Assembly (NCBI GenBank): GCA_963565915.1
Contig: OY751489.1
Coordinates: forward strand, 1,240,001 to 1,304,000
Direction of reading: 5' to 3'
DNA from: Entoloma clypeatum
Lineage: Eukaryota; Basidiomycota; Agaricomycetes; Agaricales; Entolomataceae
DNA: 64,000 bases
The position numbers and the translations under genes were made by a program. The first letter of the stretch is position 1, and each line of letters begins with the position of its first letter. This document shows positions 1 through 11,200 of the stretch, piece after piece. Below the pieces are notes generated by a model that saw nothing but the letters and a program-made list of their open reading frames with translations, was not told the DNA's origin and made no database searches.

Positions 1-440
1 TTGTCTATGCAATGCCTCGGGCAATGCTGACTGTCAACAACGAGTTGTCGACACACCCCGCAACGAGCAACGATGCGTCCATTGTCATCAAGACCTGAAG
101 GGACTGAGCCCTGTGCCGTTGGCACCATATGGACTTGCTCTCGTGATACGATCATTGTAATAGGAATTCTCTCAAGCAATCGATCAAGAATGGCCCATTG
201 AAAGGTACATTCAATACCTCGAATGCTACGAGGTTCACCGTCGAGGGAACCGTCGAGCTCGATGTATTCGATGCTGAGGAAACCAGTCTCCAGGGTAGCA
301 TACAAAGCGGATGCTGCCAATAGTAGCGCAAAAGCTAGGATACTGAGAGCATGCGGCGCTAGGGCCGGGGCCCATAACCTAATGATGTAACCGACGTAGG
401 CAGCCCAAAGGGCGCTCAAGACGTATCGGTACGAAGGCAT
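1..440 (-). CDS. Unrecognised membrane protein, N-terminal part
   Basis: An open frame starts at an ATG at 438-440 on the minus strand and runs without a stop to the window edge, giving 146 codons. The first 50 residues hold two hydrophobic stretches (ALWAAYVGYIIRLWAPALA and ALSILAFALLLAASALYATL), so a protein with at least two membrane segments is likely. Towards the edge a small Cys/His cluster appears (CGVC, then HCPRHC). The spacing is only loosely like the cysteine-rich part of DHHC acyltransferases and does not fit it exactly, so I do not assign that function. The gene continues to the left of the window. I cannot name the family. Confidence 0.5.
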   Translation of the reverse strand, partial: MPSYRYVLSALWAAYVGYIIRLWAPALAPHALSILAFALLLAASALYATLETGFLSIEYIELDGSLDGEPRSIRGIECTFQWAILDRLLERIPITMIVSREQVHMVPTAQGSVPSGLDDNGRIVARCGVCRQLVVDSQHCPRHCID

Positions 441-824
441 AGTGGAAGCTCTACTAACCTGGTTAAGAGTAACTAATAGAAATCTAGAAGCCGTACTAGC
501 TTGTTAGTTAACTCAGAGAACTGGGGTGTTCAAGAAGTTAGGATTCATCGTACTAAATACATGGGTATTTATACTAATCCAATATGCGCACGGACCATTG
601 TACAAACAATGCATAAACAAGTCATGCGTCCGTGGTTGTACCATAAACTCACATATATGGTAATAGTGACTTATAGTCACTTCCTGTGACAAGCACATGG
701 TGCGACATATCTGGCGATATGTTCAACAGGGGGGAGGCAAGAAGTACTTATGATTGGACTTCAGATATTGTTTGACTGTCGGCCGTTGCTGAGGTCAGCA
801 AGTTCCGATGTTTCATCATGGGTG
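441..824. other. Intergenic, nothing recognised
   Basis: AT-rich spacer between the membrane-protein start and the solo LTR. The short open frames on both strands look like chance. Confidence 0.4.
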
Positions 825-1387
825 TGTCATAACCATGCAATTCATACATCCAACACATCCGATGACTCTGACGTTTTATCCGATCCAACATCCGATGATT
901 TTCATAATAGTACTTATTGACATCTCTACTAGTTAACATTCTAATTATGCTGACAAGTAGACATCTTGATGTTGATTTCGCATTTGCTCCTCTCCGTACT
1001 CCGATTGCTCCAATGAGTAACTCCGACATCCGCACATTACCTATAGTAGTTACTGACCCACTTCTGGTTTACTGTAAGTAGTATGAATTCTGTTGTAGTT
1101 CCTCAGTTCGAATATTATATGTCACTATATGTTGCCATATGTCTCACCAATCTACTCCTTTGCCTTTCGTCCTCATCCTCATTCTCACATCTCCACCTCT
1201 GCACATCCGCTCCGCACATCTGCTCCTCTCACCCTCCGACATCTGCCAATCTGAAATCTAGGACCACATCAAAGAATGGGGCACAACACATAAGTTGAAG
1301 CCAGGTCCTTTCTGCCAACGTCGCACTTATCGCATCCGCTCCGACTCATCCGACATTTTCCGACATTGAGAAAAATGCTATGTGACA
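825..1387 (+). repeat. Solo LTR of a Ty3/gypsy element (element D family)
   Basis: The 563-bp segment begins TGTCA and ends TGACA and is flanked by identical 5-bp target duplications GGGTG (820-824 and 1388-1392). Its right part (about 1275-1360, AAGTTGAAGCCAGGTCCTT followed by repeated CTCCGAC words) matches the inverted LTR of element D at 59963-60436. No internal region is present, so this is the product of LTR-LTR recombination. The whole LTR is rich in the word TCCGA. Confidence 0.8.
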
Positions 1388-1419
1388 GGGTGCCAGAACC
1401 TGCCAAGCACAGAAAGCCT

Positions 1420-1855
1420 CGCCATGTCCTTCTCCCTCCACCCCCCCCCCCCCCCCCCCGGTTCACACAAGGGCCACAGTGCCCCATGTAGGTAAGCACC
1501 CCCCGCCTTTCACATCACATCAGACCACTGATGAAACGTGTGAGAACGGCAGGACATGCGACAAACAGGACGGGACATGTGAGAAATGGCGGGACACACA
1601 GAGGGGCAGGACAGGCATCAGCAGATGCAAGCAGGGCGGGACACGCAATGGACAGGACAGGACACACACAACGAACGACGGACATGTGAAAATGGTGGCA
1701 GATGCGAGAAACAGCAAGGCAGACATGAGACACACTAAAACAGCGGGACACATGAGGAAGAAGTGTATGCATGGTGATATCAATCATGTCCCGACATGTG
1801 CTCCAATGCGGAACACAGTCGGAGGTCAGAGGTGGTGGGGGAGAAAGTAAAGTAA
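1420..1855. repeat. Degenerate minisatellite, copy 1
   Basis: After a long poly-C run at about 1441-1459 comes a block of imperfect units of about 20 bp built around GAGAAATGGCGGGACACA. A near-identical arrangement lies at 50630-51200, including the lead-in GTAAGCACC, GCCTTTCAC and CAGACCACTGA. The two copies therefore belong to one dispersed family. Open frames here are by-products of the repeat. Confidence 0.7.
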
Positions 1856-2040
1856 ATGAATAAGTAAGGGCCTGTTTGGCAACCAAACTTCGGTTTGGGT
1901 TTCGGTTTGGGTTTCAATTTGTAATCAACAAATGCTGATGTAATCATGCATGACATTGAATTTTGATTGAATGTTGAATACATCTGCTTGTTCTCTCATC
2001 CTCTCTTGATTCAATCGCTCTCTTGCTGCTGGCGGCAACA

Positions 2041-3105
2041 ATGGTTGAGAAGGCTCAATGGACCAATGACCAGGAGACTGCCCTGGTGAACTTTCTGCTG
2101 GACCAGAAGGCACAAGCCAGGAATGGAGGGAACTTCAAACAAACTGTGTACAATGAGGCGGCGGCACAACTCGAGAAGTTGAGAACTAAGGAGCGCAAAA
2201 GACAGGGAAATGTATTCAAAACCAATGGGCAATGGTAACACTTGTTATTTCCCTAATCTGAGAGCCTTAACATGATTCTTTTCTGTTCTCAGTTGCAAAA
2301 GCATTATCGAGCGATTGAATGAATTCGGGTGAAGTCAGGGTGGACCTGGAGTGACAAATTTGGTGCAGACATCAACGTACACAATGCTCATCTCTGGGAG
2401 GCCCATGTTGCCAAGGATAAGCATGCCAAACCCTTTTGTAACAAGGGGTGGCTTCATTTTGACAAGGTTGGGCAGCTAATGCCTTCAACAGTGGCTGGCG
2501 CACATGTCTATCGTCCATTGGCACCAGCTGGGAACACCAAACCTGCCCCTCCTTCGCCTGATTCTCCTGGTACCCCAATCCCATGGCCTGCCTCAGATTC
2601 GGAGAAGAACAAGAACTCTGATGACGAGGATGGTGACGATTCCATTGACAAGCCTTTGGTAGAGTTTTTTTATCTGTTCCTTTGAGTTTATTATTTATCA
2701 TTTCATATATACTAGCCCGCCATCATGCCTTTGCGCCCTCTGAAACGGGTGTCTGCTGCTCTGAGCTCACAACCTCCGAAGCATATTTGTCCATCAACAT
2801 CTGCCAGTGCAAATGCTCTTGACAAGCTTTCAAATTCAGTCGCAGCATTTGGTGATGCTGTCGCCACTGCTCTTGCACCTCCTTCCCAAGGCGTTGATCC
2901 AACCCCCCGTTGTCGCCAACATGCACTTCTTCGGGCCCAACAACTTGAGAAATCTTGGCTTAGCTGTCCACAGATGCAGTCGCTTATCAAGATTCTTCAG
3001 AAGGACATGGAGGCGGTTGATACATATTCTGTGCTCGAAGATGAAACTCAGGAGGATTGGGTAAGAGAACAGCTTGAAATTGATGAATCTCGTAGTATAT
3101 ATTAA
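2041..3105 (+). pseudogene. Harbinger MYB/SANT-like DNA-binding protein
   Basis: This is the DNA-binding partner that PIF/Harbinger elements encode beside their transposase. Exon 1 (2041 to about 2235) has the SANT-like start (QWTNDQETALVNFLLDQKA). Exon 2 (about 2293-2660) carries SGWTWSDKFGADI and KPFCNKGWLHFDK, both typical of fungal members. Exon 3 (about 2716-3105) encodes the C-terminal helical segment (AVDTYSVLEDETQEDWVREQ). A GTAGAG...ACTAG intron separates exons 2 and 3. Exon 2 contains an in-frame TGA (2320-2322) where Arg (CGA) is expected, and the exon 1-2 junction does not keep frame with consensus splice sites. I therefore call it broken. Its stop abuts the opposing transposase stop. 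Confidence 0.75.
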
Positions 3106-4406
3106 CTATACAATACTTTCGTCATGTTGACGTAGCCACTCCTGGTAGTCATTCCACATCTCCTGTGCAATTCTATCCCTCAGTTCTTCTGCCCTTCGTT
3201 TTTCAGCTGGGCTACATGGGATTGAGCCAGTTCACCATAACCTTGATCGTCAAATGGTTGCTCGCCCATATGAGCTGCATCTCCATGAATGGCTGTAAGA
3301 TCTGGGATCATGTGTCATGATGAAGTTGTGTACAGCTGTGAGGCCAGGTGGAATGCGTGCTTGAATGTCCATGCTAAATTGTGGTGGATGAGAAAGAATT
3401 GTCCATCGCATTTTGATGACTCCAAAAATGCGCTCGATGACATTGCGTACTTGGGCATGACGCAAATTGAAAAGCTCTTCTTTATTTACTGGACTATTGA
3501 AAGAATCAGAAAAAATACCTGAAAATTGTCATCAACTCACCACACATATCGAACACCTTGGTAAGGTACCATGGCAGCATCACATGCTGGAAATCCTGCA
3601 TCTGCAAGGTAGTATTTACCCTCAGGAATGGCCAGATCTATGAAACATAATTCAGCAAAAACGGTGGAATCCGCAGCTGAGCCCTCCCATCCGCTGACAA
3701 AATAGAGAAACAGGAGCTCAAATGATGAGCATGCCAGACAGTTCTGTGATGTACTGCCTTTGCGATTCTGAGAAGCATGGCACTCAGCAGTGGAGAGACA
3801 ACAGTCAATATGTGTACCGTCCATTCCACCAAGAGCATCCTTAAACTACGGAAACCACTTGGGGTTGTTGAGAATCGAGGGAGATATGGAATTGGGATGG
3901 GCAATTTGACATATTTTGTATAGAAGGGTGGTGATGATACGGCATCCAGAATCGTGCGGAAGTACCTATTTCTTTGTGAGCTTGTGGACTAGATCTTGAG
4001 AAATAGGAACAAACTTTGATATGGTTTCATTGGAATGCTGGAACCGCTCTCCAACATGACAGATCGAAAGCCCAGTAACGCACATATATAGAAAGATGGC
4101 AGCCTGTTCTTCAAGAGCAATATATCATGAATCTTCAAGGCCACATAGCCTGAGTTCTGCTACGAAAGCCAAGAAGACATGCAGGCACATCCCCAGCTCT
4201 GTCCAGATGCGATTCGGATGACCATTGATAAGCTCCTTAACCCAGGCTGCCCCTGTCAATGCTGAGGTGTGATAATCTTCCTTCCAGTAGTTCGGAGATG
4301 CATATAGAACAGCAGCAATTCCGATAGCTTGTATAAAATAAGCACTGACAGCAAGAAGATGTTGTTGGAGGCTCTGAGAATCTCTCGATGGTGTTGGAGG
4401 AGGCAT
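3106..4406 (-). pseudogene. PIF/Harbinger transposase (DDE_4 type)
   Basis: The transposase cuts and inserts the element through an RNase H-fold DDE domain. All three catalytic positions are visible: Asp in GMDGTHIDC (about nt 3815), Asp in YYLADAGFP (about 3600) and Glu in RNVIERIFG (about 3430). The family signatures GWEGSAADS and NKEELFNLRHA are also present. Two short GT-AG introns fit the alignment, at 3966-4014 (49 bp) and about 3489-3535. Lesions are a TGA after LCGLEDS (4125-4127), a frameshift near 3895, an in-frame TAG just before FKDALGG (about 3845) and a frame slip in the last 35 codons. The start near 4406 is the first Met of the open frame. Confidence 0.8.
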
Positions 4407-4574
4407 TGATCAAAGATTATTGACGATTCATCGATATTCATCATTTGGGCAATGGTATTACATCATTGTTTGTTGATTACAAATCAAAACCAAAACCCAA
4501 ACCCAAACCGAAGTTTGGTTGCTGAACAGGCCCTAATAAACACACCATCATTGATAATCCAATGCAGCCCAGAA

Positions 4575-5125
4575 TCAAGAGGGTTGATGTTGGAGGATCA
4601 GAAGCATTGGAATTGGGTACAGGTGCAGAGGGTCCCAACTCCGATAGTTCAGAGCTCCGGTCCGACAACCTTCTTGTTGGATAATGTGATTGGCAAAGTG
4701 TGTAGCACACCCGCTCTTCATGAACCAACAGATCTTGGCTTGGTTATCTGCAAATAGTGGGTGGAAAGTGCAGAGCACATTGGAAGGATTGGATGGGTGC
4801 AAAGCATGTTGGACTTCGAGGAGGGCATCAGAGAGGTTGGGATCGAAGGGACCGAGAAGCCGTCTATCATTGGATGGGGGTTTGAATGTTGGAACCTATG
4901 ATCAGAGATATGTTGGAGTGGTGTCGGAGGAGAGTCGGAGGATGCGGAAAACAAGGGAAGTGAGGAGCATGTCCAGTTTTGAGGAGGGAAATCTTGATAC
5001 TGTCGAGTGTTTGAAGGGATCGGGATTGGAGGTGTGGAGAAGTTACTGATTGTTGGACAAGGGTCTGCATGTTGGAATGTATGATCAGAGATATGTCGGA
5101 GTGGTGTCAGAGGAGGTCAGAGGAG
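4575..5125 (-). pseudogene. Ty3/gypsy gag and leader relic
   Basis: On the minus strand a stretch at about 4640-4760 reads FADNQAKICWFMKSG, FANHI and YRSW. This aligns with FADDHAKIYWALSFMKSG, FADRI and YQTW in the gag of element 1 (7152-8297). Upstream in element orientation, at 4886-4941 and 5068-5123, lies a direct repeat of about 55 bp containing ATGATCAGAGATATGT and GGAGTGGTGTC, probably leader or LTR sequence. No ends or target duplications were found, so this is an old fragment. Confidence 0.6.
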
Positions 5126-5197
5126 TATCGGAGTGATGGGGGGATAATGTGAATTGGAAAAAAGAAAAAAGGAATACCACAGATCTTCAATCATTAA

Positions 5198-5263
5198 CCA
5201 TTCTCTATTCATCCAGGGTCTTGCCCTTAATCATTCTCTATTCCTCTAGGGCCTTGCCCTTAC
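5198..5263. repeat. Two-copy 33-bp tandem repeat
   Basis: Two adjacent units each read ATTCTCTATTC, then AGGG(T/C)CTTGCCCTTA. The stretch from here to about 5830 contains no recognisable gene. Confidence 0.6.
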
Positions 5264-5839
5264 AGGAACAGTGGGATGTGTGCTGGCAGAGACAAGCGTG
5301 CGAGGGACGATGCACTGGGGGGGCACGAGGAGCACAGTGATATAAATCATACATTGTCATGTCTTAAACTCAACCAATCTTTTCCAATATGTTTTTCGTA
5401 AAATTGCTGCTGTTGTACCATATTGGAATGTTTCTATGAAGACTTACACAAGGTTTCCAATTATCTTTACAGATTCCCTCAAAATCTATATATTACTTTA
5501 TAGAAACTATATCACCTACCAGCTCTACAAAGACCTTCAAATTTGACACTTCAGCTCCACAGCATCAGTGAAATGCCAAATTACTTAATCCACACTTGAT
5601 GTACTTGGGCCAGCGCTAAGTCAGGTCTAAGTACTCGACATAGCTTAATTTGTACTTAGGGAAATGCTTACTTATTACCTTCTTGCACAGTCCTTAAGTT
5701 GCTTCAAGTTGGGGCAGGCCATCATGAAATAGCATCCTGCTTAAACTTGACTTGAACCAGCTTGAGCTGACTTAAGGCATTCTTGCTTCCAAACCCAAGC
5801 CACCCAAATAACCATCCTAAACAAGTTTCAAGACTCCCC

Positions 5840-5958
5840 AAGGCAGTTCAAGATAGACCCAAGCTCACAAGAAGTCACTCAAAAGCAAACATTTATTTAA
5901 GACCTCTCAAAGTAGCTCAAGGCAGATCCAAGCTCATGAAAAGTCACTCAAAAGTAAG
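5840..5958. repeat. Diverged direct repeat with CAAG-rich units
   Basis: Two units of about 48 bp end in CCAAGCTCA...AAGTCACTCAAAAG. The surrounding 5550-5990 is rich in CTTGA/TCAAG words, as are 16580-16830, 51370-51540 and 54130-54270. This suggests a shared low-copy repeat, although the four regions do not align cleanly by eye. Confidence 0.4.
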
Positions 5959-6239
5959 AATAAGCACTGTATAGATTTTCAAGTACTATCAAAGTGGATA
6001 CATATACATGAATATATTTAAAAAGAAAATGGGCATGCATGGGCATGCCAAGCCAACAGCGGGTGGAGACATGAGGGGAGGGGATACACACCTGCTGTCT
6101 GTGGTACTAACAACAAGAGGGGACCATTATTGGTATGGCAGGTATGCACAGGCAGTACTCGCCCATGGTCGCGTCGTCCGTTGCTGTGCGACCGGTGGCA
6201 CATTGTAGTCCTGTAATGTAGCGGTGAGCAACGGCAGGC

Positions 6240-6510
6240 AGAGGCATATGGGGGGTTTTGCACCTGCTGTCTATAGTTGCTAACAACGAGAGGGGACCGT
6301 TATCGTGTGGAATGGACAAGGCCGACTGCCCGGCGTTCGGCGCGTTGCCAACTGGGACCTGAGGGGGTTCGTTAGTGGGGTGGAAACAGGGAGGAGGGGC
6401 GTGGGGCATACCGTCCTGCTGCCCAGGAGTTGTAGGTGGGTGCTTGTCATTATTGGGAGTGACCTGGCAGGGGGTGTGTGAAAGTGGGACGAGGGAGATG
6501 ATGGGGTCAC
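6240..6510 (+). repeat. G-rich repeat family, copy 1 (target of element 1)
   Basis: Contains GGCGCGTTGCCAACTGGGAC, then GTTAGTGGGGTGGAAA and GGGCATACCGTCCTG. Related copies lie at 12765-13010 in the same orientation and at 13110-13345 inverted. Element 1 is inserted just to the right of this copy. No coding potential is recognised. Confidence 0.6.
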
Positions 6511-6556
6511 CTGGGGGCCATAGTGGTCTGCCTTGTGAGTCAGTGGGGGCGGCAGA

Positions 6557-6990
6557 TGTAAGGGCAACCACTTTCACTTTTCACTTTTCCTTCACTTTCT
6601 TCCTTTCCTTTCTATTCCACCATCTCCGACGTCCTCCAATCGTATCCGCTGTCTCCGACATCTTATCCGCCTCTCCGCATCCGACGACTCCGCCCCCATC
6701 CGCTACTCCGCACGTCGGATCGCAGGTACTATCATTCATCTTGTTTCCATTCATCCTTCATCGCTACTTCCGATCATTGCTCATCATTCATGCGTCTCGT
6801 TTTATCTCTTATTTCATATCTCATTTTACTATTTATCGCAGCTAGCTTGCAGGGGAATCCTTAGAACTTTCTCTTTGGATCTCCCTTGCAAGGTATGTGT
6901 TGTATTACTTATTAGACTGCTCAATCTAAACTTTGGATCTCCCTTGCAAGTATCTGAGTTTGAGTCTTGGATCGTAAGGTCGCCCTTACA
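6557..6990 (+). repeat. 5' LTR of element 1
   Basis: It begins TGTAAGGGC and ends GCCCTTACA, a 9-bp perfect inverted terminus. It is pyrimidine-rich at the start and has many TCCGA words. It differs from the 3' LTR at a CpG (CATCCGC against CATCTGC) and at one T/C site. The 161 bp from here to the gag ATG form the leader. Confidence 0.95.
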
Positions 6991-7151
6991 GTAGAAAGTT
7001 CTCTTTTAATTGGACTGGGTCTGATTGCATTGTTGTCACGATTCTGCGCTTCGGAGCAGCTTCGTCCGCGTCCGACTCCGATACATCTCACACCCCTTCC
7101 AGTTCTTCTAACTACCTCTCCGTAACTGGTGATTCTGCTCCGCGCATAGTA

Positions 7152-8297
7152 ATGGACGACCCCAATTGCCTTGAACAGCTCGAGCACGAGTTCCAGGAAC
7201 AACGTCAAACTCTCGCTGATATCTCGACTCAACTTGACCAACTCCTCCTCGCCTTCAACGCAATTCCTGCCCCAGCTCCGCCACCTATCCCCGCACCTGC
7301 TATTATACCTGCTCCGCTCGCTCCGGCCAATCTGGGCGTGCGTCGAGCAAAACCTGCCAATCCATCGGACTTCGATGGATCGCGCGCAAATGGCTGGACC
7401 TTTCTAAATTCCTGTGAATTGTTTATGGGGCTGGCTCCGGAACAGTTCGCAGACGACCATGCTAAAATTTATTGGGCCTTATCTTTCATGAAGAGTGGAC
7501 GTGCAGCACGCTTTGCGGATCGCATTACCCGACAGGAGCGGAGGACCAGTGCTCCGCCTTATCAGACTTGGGTGGACTTCCGCGCAGTCTTTACAGTGGA
7601 GTTCACTCCGAAGAATGAGGAACAGGACGTGAGACTGATCCTCGAAGGAGAATCCTATTATCAAGGTCAACAGGATGTCGAGACCTATATTGATGAGTTC
7701 AAAGACTACATTGACAAAGCGGGCTATCAGGAGGATACCAACATCGTACTCAAATTCCGCCATGGTCTCCGTTCCGACATTCAGAATGAGATTGCCACCC
7801 TGACCCACGGACGACCTGCGGATGACAACCCCGATGAGTGGTACTCTGCAGCACGAGTCAATGACGACAATAGGATTGCCAACAAAGCCTTCAAAGCCAC
7901 TGCTCCGACCCGTACCTCCGCCTTCCGCAATGTTGTCGGACCAAGAGTACCTGGCACCTCAGTATTCCCTCGCCCCTACATTCCATTCACTCCGTGCACA
8001 GCTCCGCTTGCATCCGCATCCACTCCGCTGACAAGGGACCCCAATGCAATGGACATTGATACTTCACGTGTCAAAGGCAAGAATGCCAATGCATGCTTCA
8101 GATGTAACAAAACGGGTCACTTTAGTCATGAATGCCCCCTTCGCTTCGATGTTCGCTTCATGACAATGGAGGAGCAGGATGAGTTTGTTATGGAACAACT
8201 CATGGTCAAGGATGCAGCGGAAGGCAACTCTGTTCTGCCCACGGAGTCTGCGGAGTCGGAGGGAGGACAGGAGGATTTTCCTCCCCACAGCGAGTGA
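7152..8297 (+). CDS. gag: Gag polyprotein of element 1
   Basis: The 381-residue frame starts at ATG 7152 and ends at TGA 8295-8297. A Pro-rich segment (PAPAPPPIPAPA) lies near residue 40. It is followed by the retrotransposon gag capsid domain (about residues 65-220, with FRAVFTVEF and ETYIDEFKDYI) and one CCHC zinc knuckle (CFRCNKTGHFSHEC, about residue 316) that would bind the element RNA. Pol continues in the -1 frame and overlaps the gag end, so pol is probably made by -1 frameshifting. I saw no canonical slippery heptamer in the overlap. The frame is intact. Confidence 0.9.
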   Translation: MDDPNCLEQLEHEFQEQRQTLADISTQLDQLLLAFNAIPAPAPPPIPAPAIIPAPLAPANLGVRRAKPANPSDFDGSRANGWTFLNSCELFMGLAPEQFADDHAKIYWALSFMKSGRAARFADRITRQERRTSAPPYQTWVDFRAVFTVEFTPKNEEQDVRLILEGESYYQGQQDVETYIDEFKDYIDKAGYQEDTNIVLKFRHGLRSDIQNEIATLTHGRPADDNPDEWYSAARVNDDNRIANKAFKATAPTRTSAFRNVVGPRVPGTSVFPRPYIPFTPCTAPLASASTPLTRDPNAMDIDTSRVKGKNANACFRCNKTGHFSHECPLRFDVRFMTMEEQDEFVMEQLMVKDAAEGNSVLPTESAESEGGQEDFPPHSE

Positions 8298-11200
8298 ACA
8301 GTGCACCCTCGTTGTCTGCTAAAAATCGTTATGCTGCCTTATTTATGGAACAATATGATCCTATACCCTCCATCTCTAAGCCTGCAAACGATCCCATAGT
8401 CGCACCCAACTCCGCAAATCCCATCCGCCTTCGCCTCTCTAAATGGGAGCGTCGGCTTCCAAAACAATATGTCCTCGCCTCCGCTCACCCCGACAATTCT
8501 ATTGAACTAGACATAGTTCTTGAAACTACCGACACCAAAGACACACTATCACAAAAGGCCTTACTCGACAGCGGGGCAACAGGGTCGTTTATTGAACGCA
8601 CTCTGGTCGAGAAACATCGACTCTCTACTCGAAAACTACAACACGCAATTCCGGTATACAACATCGACGGAACTCCAAACGAGGCCGGAGCAATAACGGA
8701 GGTGTTGGATGTAGTGCTCCGCCACCGGGATCACTCAGAACGGACACAGCTTGCAGTCACAAGTTTGGGAAAACAAGAAATCGTGTTAGGCTTCACTTGG
8801 CTCAAGGAACACAACCCCGAGGTAGATTGGACATCAGGGGAAGTGAAGATGAGCCGGTGTCCTGCACGATGTTGGACATGCCACCAGGAGGCAGCCCAAG
8901 AGCGGAAGGAGCGGAAGTTTGAACAAGTCCGCATCCGAGCCTGTCGGAGGGGTTCCACTCCGACGTCCGGTCTAGAGGAGGAGGCTCCACATGGCCCATG
9001 GGTGGAGGATGTCACAGAAGAAGAGGAAGCAGAGGAGTTAGCGGATAACGATGAGGAAGAGGATGAGTTTGAGGAGGGAGACCGCCTTTTTGTCGGAACA
9101 GTACCCGCGGAGGCGGAGTTCATCCGTGCTTCATCCAATATCTCGCAACGTCTATCGGAGGCCTTCCTCAGTAACCAAAAACCTAAATCTTTCCGCGACT
9201 CTGTACCAGACCACTTGTTTGACTTCGAAGACGTATTCTCAAAGACCTCTTTTGACACCTTACCAGAAGAGCGGACTTGGGACCACGCCATTGAACTTGT
9301 TCTGGACACCTCTCCAGCGGGGTGTAAGGTATATCTGCTTGCTCCGAACGAACAGAAGGAACTCGACGCGTTTTTGGAGGAAAACCTTGCAACTGGTCGG
9401 ATCCGCCCTTCCAAGTCTCCGATGGCATCTCCGGTATTCTACATCAAGAAGAAGGATGGCTCGCTTCGTCTTGTACAAGACTACCAGTCACTCAATTCCA
9501 AAACTATCAAAAACAAGTATCTGCTTCCGCTCATATCCGAACTGATCAATAAACTTCAATGTGCTCAATACTTCACCAAGCTCGACATCCGCTGGGGCTA
9601 CAACAATGTGCGGATAAAACCCGGAGACGAGTGGAAGGCCGCTTTTCGGACCAATCACAGACTCTATGAACCATTGGTGATGTTCTTCGGCCTCACTAAT
9701 AGTCCATCCACATTCCAGACTATGATGAACGAGATCTTTCAGGACCTTATCACTGAAGGTGTAGTCTGTGTTTACCTCGACGACATACTCATCTTCACGG
9801 AGACCCTTGCGGAGCATCGAAGAGTCACATGGATGGTACTGGAACGACTTCGCGAACACAAACTCTATCTAAAACCAGAGAAATGCGAGTTTGAACAAAC
9901 GCGCATTGAATACCTAGGCCTTATTATTGAACAAGGACATGTAGAGATGGATCCGGTGAAGGTAGCGGGGGTCGCGGAGTGGCCTGCTCCGACAAACGTC
10001 CGAGAAGTACAGTCCTTTCTGGGATTCACTAACTTCTATCGCCGTTTTATTGAAGGGTTTTCGGACATCGCGCGCCCTCTTTTCGAGCTCACAAAGAAAG
10101 GGCACCTCTGGTCTTGGAGGGAGGGAGAAGTGTCCGCATTTGCGGAGTTGAAGTGGAGGATTACATCCACTCCGATCCTGGTCTTAGCTGATCATGGAAA
10201 GAAGTGGCGGATAGAAGCGGATAGCTCGGACTTTGCAACCGGAGCAGTACTGTCCCAACCAACAGAGGACGGTAAGTGGCACCCTGTCACATTCTATTCC
10301 AAAAGCCTTAGTCCGGTGGAACGCAACTACGAGATCTATGACAAGGAGATGTTGGCAGTGGTCCGCGCATTGGAGGAATGGAGGCACTTCCTTGAAGGAG
10401 CGGAGAAGACAGTGGAGATTTGGACGGACCACAAAAATCTTGAGTACTTCATGACAGCTCAAAAACTAAATTGACGACAGGCTAGATGGTCCTTATACCT
10501 CGCTCGTTTCGATTTCAAAATGCACCATCGACCTGGCAAGTCAATGGGCAAGTCCGACGCTTTGTCCCGACGAGCAGACCACGGAGACGGATCGTGGGAC
10601 AACGAAAACATCATCCTTCTGCAACCAGAATTGTTTGCAGTGCGAGCAATGCGGGGGGTAACTGTTCAAGGGGAAGAACGCGACGTCCTCCGCCAGGTCC
10701 GACAGGGAATCCGAGAGGGGTTACTGGAAGATAGTGTGGCGGAGGTTGTCAAATCCCTTCCGTCCATCGGAGCGGGGTCCGTCCGTAGTGCGGAGTGGAG
10801 GCAAGCGGAAGGTTTGCTCTACTTCAGGGATCGTATCTATGTTCCTAACAATCCCCAACTGCGTCATCGGATCCTCACACAACACCATGACACTCCGGTG
10901 GCCGGACATCCTGGATGGTGGAAAACCTTGGAACTGGTGTCACGCAATTACTGGTGGCCGCACATGTCCCGTTTAATAGGTCAATATTGCAAGACATGCG
11001 ACCCTTGCCTCCGCACCAAGGTCCGACGCACTCCGCCCTCTGGAGAGCTCAATCCGCTACCGGTCCCCACGGAGCGATGGCAAGTAACCAGTGTTGACTT
11101 CATTACTGAACTACCAGAAGCCCATGGCTACGACGCTATCATGGTCGTAGTGGACTCAGTAGGGAAGCGGGGACACTTCATCCCGATGCACTCCGACATC

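Larger units (their letters stand above)
1868..4533. mobile_element. PIF/Harbinger DNA transposon
   Basis: The 2666-bp element has about 36-bp terminal inverted repeats beginning GGGCCTGTT and containing CAACCAAACTTCGGTTTGGG, with two mismatches between the ends. It is flanked by TAA at 1865-1867 and 4534-4536, the 3-bp target duplication typical of the superfamily. It carries the two expected genes, a MYB/SANT-like protein on plus and a DDE transposase on minus, arranged tail to tail. Both reading frames have lesions, so it is probably no longer autonomous, but the ends are well preserved. Confidence 0.9.

Noticed and set aside
1515..1886. Overlapping 87- to 123-codon frames on both strands
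   Set aside because: They lie inside the degenerate minisatellite, are repetitive (CPA/SRV-type residues) and occur in the same way at 50728-51223.
8731..9414. 227-codon minus-strand frame inside pol
   Set aside because: Ser-rich shadow of the protease/RT coding strand; no independent signal.
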